From the NCBI GenBank assembly GCA_013399895.1, contig VXBA01001837.1, forward strand, positions 496,283-560,282: DNA of 64,000 nucleotides, in the 5' to 3' direction. This document shows positions 50,701-61,600 of the stretch, in pieces; the first letter of the stretch is position 1; each line of letters begins with the position of its first letter. This DNA is from Serilophus lunatus (lineage: Eukaryota > Chordata > Aves > Passeriformes > Eurylaimidae). Under the pieces are notes generated by a model that saw only the letters and a list, made by a program, of their open reading frames with translations, ran no database searches and was not told the origin of the DNA. The translations under genes were made by a program, and so were the position numbers.

Positions 50701-53700
50701 AAAACAACCAATGTCCCAGTCTTTGTAGCTATGGGGTGCCTTTACAGCAGCATCTACTATACCAAAGTTATTGTTGGTTTGGGAACTCCAAATCTCCATG
50801 GGGTTTTTTGCATTTGCTTTGGCCAAATGAAGATAGTCAGGCAACAATGCCCTGGTCCTGGGATAGCCGAGGGGAAGAGTGGCTTCCTGTCTTGTGGGGG
50901 GCAGAGGAATGGTGGCATTTTGGAAGACCTAGAGTGCTGCTGATGTAGCTAGTTAGAGGCATCATTCGAGGTAATATCAGAAGTCTACTGTGCTGATATA
51001 GGGGAAAAAAATCTTTTATATTGTTGTTTAGTGGGAATTACTGAGCACTGCTTTCTGTGCTTCTTTGCAGAAGGCTGTAGTTAAGAATGCCACTGTGGCT
51101 TGTTGGAGGTTCAAATGAGGGAAGCAAAGGGATTTTTTATTCTGTGGTTATGTCAAGGGAAGAATTTGGCAGCAGACAGGCTTGCTAGAAAATTGTAAAG
51201 TGTTGGAGACAAAACTATACTGACAACATACAGTAAGTTGAGGGAAACTTTCCTTTAGGCTCACTGAAAAAAAAATAGAAAATAAGTTTGACAGCATGTC
51301 TCTATTTGTTTCTTTTCTAAAATGGGTTGTTTTTTCCTTCAGAGATTCTGCAAAAGATGTAGGCACAAGTAGCAGACGCTTCAATTGCAAATTTAGTGGG
51401 CAAGCTGTCTACTTTATGGTTCTTATCTAGAACCAGCACCACAAAGTACCCATTTGCAGAGAAATATTAAGTTTTTAGCACATCTTGTTTCATTGGAAAA
51501 AACTTCTCAGGATGGGAATTCAGTTTGCAGCACAAGGGATGAGTGGAGTAAGAGCTGATGGGGAAAAGCATGATGCGTGTAGACAAGAGGAAACAAGTTG
51601 GAGGCTCTCCACCTGTTGTTAACTGACGTACTTCAGCAAAACCAAACCACAAACAACATCTAGAGACTTGTATCCTGCAACACTCCTTTTTTTCTGTCCT
51701 CCCTAGAGTTTGGAGAGGCTGCACCTGACCTTTGTATGCACTGACTTTAGATGTGCCAAGCAAGCAGTTCAGTAGCAAACTAAGTGGAAGTAATTATTTT
51801 AATTAGTGTAATTGGATTACACCAGAGTGTTTTTTGGGACTGCTGTTCTGCTTCAGATAAGTTGTTCAAACTGTCCTAGCTGTACATCATTTCTAAACCA
51901 ACACATTACATAGGGGTTTAGGCAGAAAAATACTTCATTTACTTCAGATTTTGTATTTGATAATACAAGGAATGTAGGTTGGATTGCATTAGGTTTTCAC
52001 TAGGACAGCAGATTGTTTTTAAAAGCTGTCATCACGTGCACCTTGTTTTCTCAGGAAGTCATGAGGTTATAGGTATTTTCTTAACCTTTGTTTCTTACTT
52101 GTCATCAACAGCTGAAATCCCATCACCATCCACTTTGGACAGAAAAAACAAAGTTTTGTATTACACAGGACCTTACTTTTTCATGGGAGTAGGTCATAAG
52201 TCAGCTATTCAAAGCACCGAAGGCCCTCAGTCTGTATAAATTATAGGGAGAAATAGTGGAGAGGAGATCATGCCCAAAAACATGAGTATCTTTGGCAAAA
52301 TAGTTGCATCTTAAAAGGTATTTCACTGCAGCTGATTACATCTGCTTTCAATTAGCAGAGGAAATAACTAGCAAATCATCAGTGTGATTTCCCTCCACAG
52401 CAGCTTTTTTGAGGCAGCCTTCCGTAACTTTATGTACTTGACAGCATATTTTAGCACTAATACTTAGTATGGTTGTTTCTTCTCCTGAGAGAAACTGTGA
52501 TTCTCACAGAGGAAACCCATTGAATGCAATTAATCATTTACTGTAGCACAGTCCATTACATTTCAACAGATCAGCATTTGCTACTTGTAGTTGGTGGCTG
52601 AGATCAGACAACATCAACTGTAAGGAAACTCAAATTCAGAATTTCAGCAATGGTTTCATTCCTGGGCTTCTGCCTGTATGCTGTGCAAGTTGAGATCGAA
52701 TTTGGCTTTCATGCTCACAGTTCTTTTGTTCCTGTAGGTCCTCAAAATGAGATTAAAAGGCATGACATAGCTAATACCTCCTGCCCTCAGTGAGATCATT
52801 GCAGGTTGCTCAAACACTACCTGAAATTCAGATTATGATGGCCAGAGTAAATGTTTGGTGAAGATAAGTAACAGGATGATAAAATTAAATGCCTGTGGGT
52901 TATCCAAGGAAACTGAAAGGCAAAATGGGCTGGGAAAAATTGTAAGACTGGCTTATTCACATCAACACCCAGTATTATATTAAACATGCTAAGTTTGGGG
53001 TATGCTAGAGCCTCTCTTTTTATTACATCCTTAACAGTCAAGCGAACATGGTTTTAGAAGAGTGGAATGTTTTAAGCAAACATTGCTGACCTAGATTTTC
53101 AAAATGGGTGAGCTTGAGGACACTGTCTTCATTTTATGCCTCATTAACTTAGCTTGTTCTTCAGAGTTTCCATGGAAACTTCCTCTTTGGTGAGAGATAG
53201 AAACTTTTGACGGGTCAAGTAAGAAAAAGGTAACAAGAGGTACTAGGGCAGAGAGAATGTGTTAGAGCCCCAATGGAAGAAGGCAATGAATGAACTTTGA
53301 ACATAAACAAAGGGATGATACTAGAAAATCATAAATGTCAGTGCATTGACAACAAGAATGATTCAAAGTTACTAAGGGATATGAAAATACAAACTTAACA
53401 GAGCATGACCTTGTTCTGATAGTTAATGAAGTTAAGCTGGGCTCAGGATAGAATAACAGAGATCAGTCTGACTTTGTCATTATGGATGAATAAACAGGGC
53501 TCCAACCCAAAATTTCAAACATGATGGTGCTGAGAGAGTCTTCAAATAGCACCAAGCCTGATGCAGCTTGGTGCATAAGGCACCTATGATAAGAATATAC
53601 TGCTGCCCTACAGCCCCACTGCACCCAACCTATTCCTTGGCTACTGTACCTATGGCACTGTCCCTGTCACTCTGCGATTAAAGATATGAAGGTGTCATTA

Positions 53701-54364
53701 ATGCAACTACATGATTGTATTACAGACTGAACTATTCTTCTTGGCTGGTACTTTCAATTAATTACAGGCTGATGTTTTCTAAGGACTTCAGAAAATGCAT
53801 TCAGCAGTCATTGTGCACTGATGTTCACTTGAGAGTTCAGCTCTTAGCCCCTTTTTAAAAATTACAACCATGGAACATGGTAGAAACCAAATTTTCCAGT
53901 AGTGCTTCCAAGCAGATGCACGTGGCTGTGGGCTTAGCTACTTGACTTTTATTTATACAAGTGTGCTTTGTGACTGGAATTCAGTTAGTAGCAATCTCTA
54001 GTGCCCTGTAAGGAAGAGGTGCAATACAAAAGAAGTGTTCATCATGGACATGGCGTGAAGAGCAAAAATCAGACTTGACACATCCACTGTCAAGTTGAAT
54101 GTGTCCTTACATTGAATACAAAGTACTTTTTTCCTTTCTTAGAGTGTAAGCCCACCCCATCTTTGCAATTTCAAACTAAAATATTTGCATTTTGCTTTGA
54201 GAAAACTTTGAATTTGGATGCATTGCTTGTAGTTTTATATTTTATGAATGTGATCTCGGAGCTTGTAAGTCAAAAGCGACATAAAGTGTTTAGATTCTTG
54301 TCACAACATAAGATTTCAGCAGAATCAGACTGAAAAATATGCAAACAGATGGGCATTAGAGAAC
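47741..54364. other. Unannotated noncoding stretch
   Basis: No supported gene or repeat. It contains a perfect 16-base palindrome at 50302-50317 and a hairpin with 9-base perfect arms at 53549-53574, both reported as findings, and a homeodomain-like AATTAATT core at 53756-53763. The frame at 48905-49222 (plus, 105 codons) is hydrophobic and proline/serine-rich with no known domain. Confidence 0.55.
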
Positions 54365-54530
54365 AGAGAGCTGTACATGTGATTCTGGCTCTGTTATCAT
54401 GGGATTCTGGATGATTTATCGGATACTTTTCTCAAGTCCATGTTTTCCAATCTGTAAAGTAATACAACAGCATCTACATTTTTATAAGTAGCTGTTTTGA
54501 GGTCTAGGAGTTGGAAATGTACTGGGAGTA
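54365..54530 (+). mobile_element. MIR-like SINE fragment
   Basis: The most convincing MIR-like copy in the window, plus strand. Blocks appear in consensus order: gattctggctctgttatca (consensus 'aatcccggctctgccac'), then tttctcaagtccatgtttt (region of 'gggcaagtcacttaacct' and 'cctcagtttcc'), then ccaatctgtaaagtaatac (consensus 'tcatctgtaaaatggggataat'), then aacagcatctacattttta and gctgttttgaggtctagg ('acctacctcatagggttgttgtgagg'). The 3' tail beyond about 54530 is not traceable. MIRs are ancient amniote SINEs mobilised by L2; this copy is a fossil. Confidence 0.65.
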
Positions 54531-55239
54531 TCTATAACTAATACTGGCCAAACAATAGGATTAACTGCAACTCAGAGGCCCTTGAGTGGTACTGTTGTTT
54601 AAAAAGAAATTAAGCATACTCTTGCTCTCTAGCAAGTGGCTTTTATTACCTGAGTACAAAATTCATTGTAAACAGAGATGAATTGGGCTCCTGAGCTTGT
54701 TTCTCTCTGCCTTTTTGCTTGTAGGTTTAAGCTGTGGTCATGTAGTTGGTTCATGGGAGATACAGAAAAGAGGTGAGCCTGACACAGCAGCCTGTTGAAT
54801 ACAAACAGCTATTCCATGAGGCACAGTTGGCGTGTGTACTCAGTGTTCATCAAGTTGAATTAAAAATCTGGCAGGCTTCAGATCAGTGTCCTGGAGTTTA
54901 AAATTGTGCCAGCCCCCTGCCCTGTCATTGCACTCTGCTGGGAGCCAGCAAAACATGAGATGAATTGTAAAGGCTTTTAATGTGATGCTGGTGAGGCTTT
55001 GATTGGAGTTCTTGGCTAGCATAATGCAGTGGATCATCTCCAGTTCCAGGGAGCTCCATGAAAACAAAGACCACAAACCTGGAGACTAGCGTGCAGCAAA
55101 TCAGCTTTGCTTCTTGGCTTTACTTGTGAGATGCTGTTCATTGTTAGGAGATCCTTGTGAACTGATCAAGTGTTTGCTTTTTGCAAAACTTGGTCATGTG
55201 CAACAAGGTTAGCTGAGCTAGACCTGGGGAATGCTACCT

Positions 55240-55276
55240 GGTGTGTGTGTGTGTGTATATATTATATATGTATATG
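55240..55276 (+). repeat. (GT)n-(AT)n compound microsatellite
   Basis: GT repeats begin at 55241 and change to tatatattatatatgtatat by about 55257-55276. It is simple alternating purine-pyrimidine sequence, likely to be polymorphic in length. Confidence 0.95.
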
Positions 55277-55597
55277 AATTTATAAAGAATAAGAATCACA
55301 AATCAGAGACAGTTTGTGTTCTCACACAGTGACACTGTTCTCTATGCTTTGTATGCAATGGCCTCGCTGTTGTATCCAGTGCAGCAGTGAGTTCATCTTT
55401 CAGCTTCTTGGTTGGTGTTGCTTCTGTGCACTCTAGGCTCCATGCATCTCTAAGCCTGACTTCCCTACAGATGTCTGACCCAGAGATCCAGGCTCCTTCA
55501 CTCCTCTCTTTTCCCAAGTGTAAAGGAATTTAGAGCTGGGTGCCACTTCTGCTCAGTTCTCCTTGTCTGTGGGAGATTTTCAAGTCCTAAGGGAAGA

Positions 55598-55670
55598 TGG
55601 CAGGTACCAGGCTGGACCAAAAGTCCATTTAAACCATTACCCTAATGGTGGCCAGACATTGGTGCTTGTA
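55598..55670 (-). mobile_element. CR1-like LINE 3' UTR fragment
   Basis: On the plus strand the sequence ggctggaccaaaagtccat, then ttaaaccattaccctaatgg, and tggccagacattggtgctt matches the reverse complement of the 3' end of reptile CR1-like LINEs. Their text there reads 'gggtcagaccaaaggtccat', 'ctagcccagtatcctgtct' and 'agtggccaatgccaggtgc'. So an old element sits on the minus strand with only its 3' UTR left. I cannot follow the coding part beyond about 55670. The order of three blocks supports the call, but divergence is high. Confidence 0.52.
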
Positions 55671-58600
55671 TTGGTACATTGATTTATAAAGCTATCTGAA
55701 ACTTAATGAAAATATACAATAAGGGAACTACAGCAAGTCTGCCTGAGTTGAACTGACATGTGAAGAAGGTAAGTGGGGGCAAACCTGCTTTAGGGAGAAG
55801 TTTTTTGCAGCCATGGACAGTTTGACTGGCCTAATGCTGCAAGGGTTTTTCCCTTGCCTATTCTTTGATCCAATATAGAATGGTCATTTCAGGAGACTCT
55901 TTTTTAACTTTTGAGCTTTCAAAGGCTCATGAAAGCACAGAGCAGAACAGACATAAAATAACATGCTTTTGTTTAACATGATGGAGTATGTAGAACTGCA
56001 ATGTTACCTGGACAGCATGGAAAGGCCACTTTCACTTCTTATTTTCATAATTATGTGGGCACGATAACTTGTAAAAGCTCAATTACGCAGCCTTGAGGAT
56101 CAAATGCTGCTCTCAATCCCATAAGCTTCACTAAAATATGGTTATATGCTGATGTGTTAAAATGTTGCTGAAGCCACTCGAGTGCTGTAGCAATGTGCTT
56201 AGATGTAGAAGAAGAGCTGGACACATGAAGGCATGTCAAAAGGGATTGCTAGGTCAGGAGCACTACAATGGCTTGATTGTAACAGTGATCTCTCAGTGGC
56301 TGTTGCCACATGTTTTTCCTATGTTTTAATCAGCCTTTTCAAAGAAATCACTGAACTTGCCTCTTGCCTGAGGCCAGTCTTGGCTTGACCACAGGCTGGT
56401 TGGCCTCCTTTGGCTGCTGGTCCTTCACTTTCAGCATCCTGACTCTGATGGCATAAGACAGATATTTCCAAGGAATATCCCTTCTCAGGGATGGGAATTG
56501 CTGTTGTGCTGATTTCTTGGAAACTGTGTGTTTTAAGTACATGAGGATTGTGAAACAGAAGCTGGAACATGCCTTTTTTACCAGACCTCTTCCTGTGTCG
56601 GTTGTCACATGTATAAGCAGAAGAGATCATGCAATGCATGCCCTCTCAAGTCCTGTCAGCTGTGGAGTAGTGGGATCTTTCAAGAGCAGTAATTCGTAAG
56701 TCCCAGCTTCTCCACTTCTCCACCAATGCACACATCTGTTGTCCAAAGGCTATTTAGGAAGAAACCTGTCATGATAATGACTGAGTATTGAAAACAACGT
56801 CTTATGACCAAATATTATGAAATCATCCAACCACAGAAAAAATAGAAGTTGCTGTGGCAGATTCCTCCTTTGCTTTCACGTGACTATCTAATCTGCTCTG
56901 ACCTGCCAAGTGCTTGAAAGGATGTTATTGTCTGAACTCAGGATATAAATATTATAGTACCTCTCCATATTTGCTAGTGTGAATACAGTAAGGAAAGCAT
57001 ATAACAGCAGGAGACTTGTGCTGGTAATGCAATTCACTGTTATGGCTCTTTAGAGACAGAACTCACTGTAATGATCTTGTCTGAGTTTTGAGAAGATTAA
57101 ATCTAGGAAACCTTTAGGACCTAGATAGTGGAGGTTATTACTGTTTGCACTGAGAAACAAATACGTGCTATTAATGGGACTGCCTGACTTCATCAATCTG
57201 ACAAGGAAAGAGAGCACCTGACCTTCTTTGTAAGGTACCTAAAGCAGAGATTATCCTTAATTATCCTCAATATTTGTCCTGTAAATTGTCCTGTGGCAGT
57301 TGCAGACATGCCCTGGTTTGGGGGCGTGGAGTGCCCTGGAGGCACACTTCCCTGGGGTGGCCCTGGGAGGCACTGTGTGCCTGTGCCAGCTGAGTGAGAT
57401 GCGCCACAGGGTCAAAATCTTTTCTCAGCTTCCCCCTTCTTTCCAGAGATTAGTAATCAAGTTGCTGAGCTTTACCACAAATAACCTGTTACCGTCACCT
57501 GACGTCTTGCTCGCCATGCTGCTGCCCTGGTCAAGAGCAGGTCAGGAGCCAAGTCTGCCCTTTGCTCTTGTGCGCCACGAGGGAAGAGGGACAGCGGCTG
57601 TACCCTGGCCCAAGGTCCAGGTGGGGTGAGTGGGGAGGGAGGTAGTGCTGCATTTCCCCCTACTCCCTTGCCTGGGTGGAGAGTCCAAGTTGCAGCTGAG
57701 TAATTGCAGCCACCACAGACAACTCACTCCTTCCTGAAGCTCTCACAAAGTGTGATTAATTACATGATAAGCATAGAGAGCAATAGCTTTGTGCAGGAAC
57801 TAACTTTGTGCCTCTTAAGCTCTTCAGCTGCTTACAGACATGTGAACAGCAAGACCCCACTGATATTGGGGTAGGATAGGACCTTACCTATCTCTTGAGA
57901 TCTCTAAACCTTTAGACTTGGTGTCGTAATTCCCTGGAAGCACACAGTAACTTGCTTTTCTTTTTGACGTTGTGGTGGTTTTAGAGTAGAATTGTTTTCG
58001 TCTGCCACTGCCAAATGCGTCACCCCCTGCCCCTTGGTGCCTGATGGATGGAAGGTGGGGACAGGCAACAAGAAGCAAATGTGTGACAACAGTGCAGTAA
58101 TTATAATCATCGGGTAATGTCACCATAGTGATAGCTAAGATTATGAAGAACAGTCAGATTTGCCATCTTTCTCAGAAAGTATTTCAGTCAATAGAAAGTC
58201 TGGCTTGACTCATCTAATTTCTTTGAGACAGTGTTTTACCTGACTGTAGAACACTCCTGGCAAAACAACTGTCTGCTCATACTGCTCTGAATGTTATGCA
58301 AATGTCCTCTCCTAAGCCATCGTGGAAGTGCCTCCCTTTCATGCCTGGAAATCAACAGCGTCCTGACTGAGCAGAAAGTCCCATTCTGCAAAGCCAAAGA
58401 GCAACAGTATTATTATAAGTTTATATAACTTGAAATACTGAAGGGCCCTAAAATTTGCAGTGTGGAAAACTTCACAATGTTATAAACCACCCAGGCTTCA
58501 GCACAGAGAACAACTCATCCATGTCATGTGACTCCATACAGCCAGGAAACAATGCACAGCTCTTCAGCTTTTCATGAAGTTTTTGGTCAATGTGATGAGT

Positions 58601-61600
58601 TTCTTAAGAAATAAAATATCCCATCATCACCCAGGAAGAGGTAGTTTAGGCCAGATTTAAGACACAAACTTAATCAGAATTTACTGAGATATATCTTAGA
58701 GTTGTAAGGTAGGGAAGCATTTTCCTTACCAAACAGTTGCACAAAAATTCAAGTCTGAAGTCTGTACAGTCTTAAAATATTCAATTTGTCCTCTTCAGGC
58801 CTCTCCAGAAATCTAGCTGACAACTTGCAGCTGAAGTATAAGGGCAGAGGGAATTCCTTTGTCTCTATAAAGCAATCACCATGTGCCTTGAAGCATGAGG
58901 TTTTCTTACTAGGCTACTCAATTTTTACTAAGATCCAGAGAGTTCATTATACCCAAATCCACTGGTGGTTTTTTTCTGAAGAATTTATTGAAAAAAAAAA
59001 TTACTTAAAACTGGTTTATACCTACCAGGTTCGCTGAGTAATTTTAATCAAGTACTTTTCTTTTAACTAAAACTTGTTAAATTTATTTTGCAGGTTGTCT
59101 TAACACGAAAGGTGTCATGAAGTCCACCTCTGCCAGGCCAGCTAGGAATTGCCTCAGGCTTTCATGATTGATAAGAAAATAGAAAGTATAGGATCTCTGG
59201 AAAAAATGAGACGTGCATTTTATGCTTTTAGGTGCCCTGGGACAAGCAGAGCTGAGTTTGGGATCAGGGTCCCACCCTTTTGAGTAGCCACAGCTTATAA
59301 CTTAAGTCTCAATGTTATTTACAGCAAATAAATGCCACCCTCTGAGTACCAGGGAGCTGGAAGCAGAGGCCTTAATAAATTCTCTTAGTGCAGGGAACTT
59401 GCAAGGGATCCCAGGACTCTGACATGCATGTTCAGGTCACCAATTCAGTCTATTCTAATACAACACTTTGTTATCATTCCTTCCCACAAAATAGTTTTAC
59501 CACTTCCATACTACCTTGCCGTGCAGCCCTCGGAAACCAGCTGGTGCCAACACTGTGCTTGAAAGTAGATGTTCCACATAGTGACCACTGCCTGTGACAA
59601 CCCACCTCCTCTGTGGTCCCTTGATCAGTTGCCTCAGCAGATGCCAGAGGACAGCTTTTGTTCCTCAGAAGTGCAGATCTACTTTTTCTCCTGTTTCCAA
59701 CTAAACCAATGCAAAGAAGAATGTGAGGGTCCTCATGAGGTGTTACTTGGAAACAGAGACCACACCATAAGCTCTCATCTGTGTGAGCCAACTTCTGGGA
59801 CGAATTCAAGACACAGCCCCTTAGATAAGCTTGATGTGCGTGCGCTGGCAAAGCATCATGGATGCTTAGGCAACTGTTATCAGATCTGTTTATAAATATA
59901 AGATTTTGAATTTGGCTTGTGTGATTAAACTCACTAGCAGACAGGCTTCCCCCCTTCCCNCTCTCCCACATTAGCTATTAATAATGTTAATTTACTTCCT
60001 TTGAAAGATACCATATGGTCCCCTTCCTGATCCCTCTACAGGCATAAGAAAAAACTAAGGAAATTAGAGAGACTCCATAACACTGATGGCCACATCCAAT
60101 GTCTTATCAGGCTTCCTGTTGTTGGGAGTATTGTTTTCCTTTAAAGATTAATATTTACAATGGTTACTTAGTTATCTTAGTTCATTTGGTGACCATTAAA
60201 GATTCCAGCCCTGAATGCGATGAATGAACCTCCTTTTATTTGTCCTTGATGACTTATTTGTCTTGTGCCTCGTCTGGCTGAAAATCAAGGAAAATAATTA
60301 TTGGGTTGGGCTTTTACTGCCATTCCATATGAGGGCTCAAAGTGCATGTTTCTGTTTGTTTTAGAATGGGAGCCCTTACCCACTGTTTCTGCTGATGTAT
60401 GCATATTTAAGAATATATGTTTTGTGATTGGAAGCAAAGTTAAAATAAGTATTTTCATCTATTTTTCTTAAGCTGCATGCCTTGTTTGAGTACTCCTTGG
60501 GGGGAAAAAGAGGATGTTAGACGTTTCATCCACAATTGGATGTACAGCAGCTATACAAGCTCACCAAAGGGGTCTTTGATGGGACAGAATGGGCAGCATG
60601 AGACTGTGCACAGGATAAAGGAACAATAACCCTGTTCAAAGTCTGCCCATAGTTTTCCCCTGTGCACCTGCTGAAGATTGGAGGGGTTTCTCAACAAGAG
60701 CTAAAGATACAATCTTTTTTCTCCAGTATTTTTTAATAAAAGCCCAAAGGCACAGCAGGAATCAGTCACTCAGTGTCGTGGAGATGGGAGTCTTACTCCA
60801 GCTGCCTGCTTCCAGAGCTACAAAGATGTTTCTAGGCACGAGGGGCTTTGAAGTCATCTTGAGTTGTTTTTGTACCTGCAAAAAAATGCCCTTGTATTCA
60901 CAGGAGTATTAGACCCAGCCCTGGAGAACAACACCAGAGACCAACATGGTCCATATTATAAATTGGCATGTTCTAAATTTGTGCCCGGCTGCAGCATTAT
61001 AGAGAGGAAAAACACGGGTGCATGAGCAGTTTTTCTCACCCTGACTTTCCCCTCAGCATGGACTAAAGGCCCACCTTGCCTTCCAGGAAGTGGAAGCTTC
61101 TTTCTCCCATCCTCAGCTGCACTTAAAATAAATTAATTTCCATCTCTGTGAGAAGATCCCCTGCAAGTCCACTTCTGGTGGTCACTCCCATGTTGGCCAC
61201 CTCTCCATGCATCCTTTCTCCCAAAGCTCACTGGTATTTTCTTGAGTAAAGTCCTCTGGACCACCAAGGCCAGGATTAAGTCAGGTCTGGTTGCAACTGG
61301 AGGAGCAGAGGGCTCTATGAGGAGCAATGTGATAATCATTTTGCAGGGCATATGAAGTGCCAGACCCTTGTGAGCAAGCCTGTTCTCAGGCACAGTTGGC
61401 TCCTAGAGAAGGGATAATTTCTTATCGTCATACTTCCAAGGTCTCTCACTTTTTCTCCCCATTCCCTCTCCCAGTCATTGCACTCATCCCAACTGGTGAA
61501 TATGGGACAGACCATCCCATTTATAGGTTTCCTTGCAGACTGCTTACTCACCCCGAAACTGCGTATTTGTGCTTCTATAATGAACTCCTTTGCACTGTGA

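Noticed and set aside
52840..52980. Possible reverse-strand MIR (aaggaaactgaaaggcaaaat)
   Set aside because: Only one consensus block fits; the neighbouring blocks are absent or out of order.
59474..59971. 165-codon minus-strand open frame
   Set aside because: No domain, signal or family is recognised, it contains an N, and an opposed 108-codon frame overlaps it. The length is compatible with chance in 64 kb of six-frame sequence.
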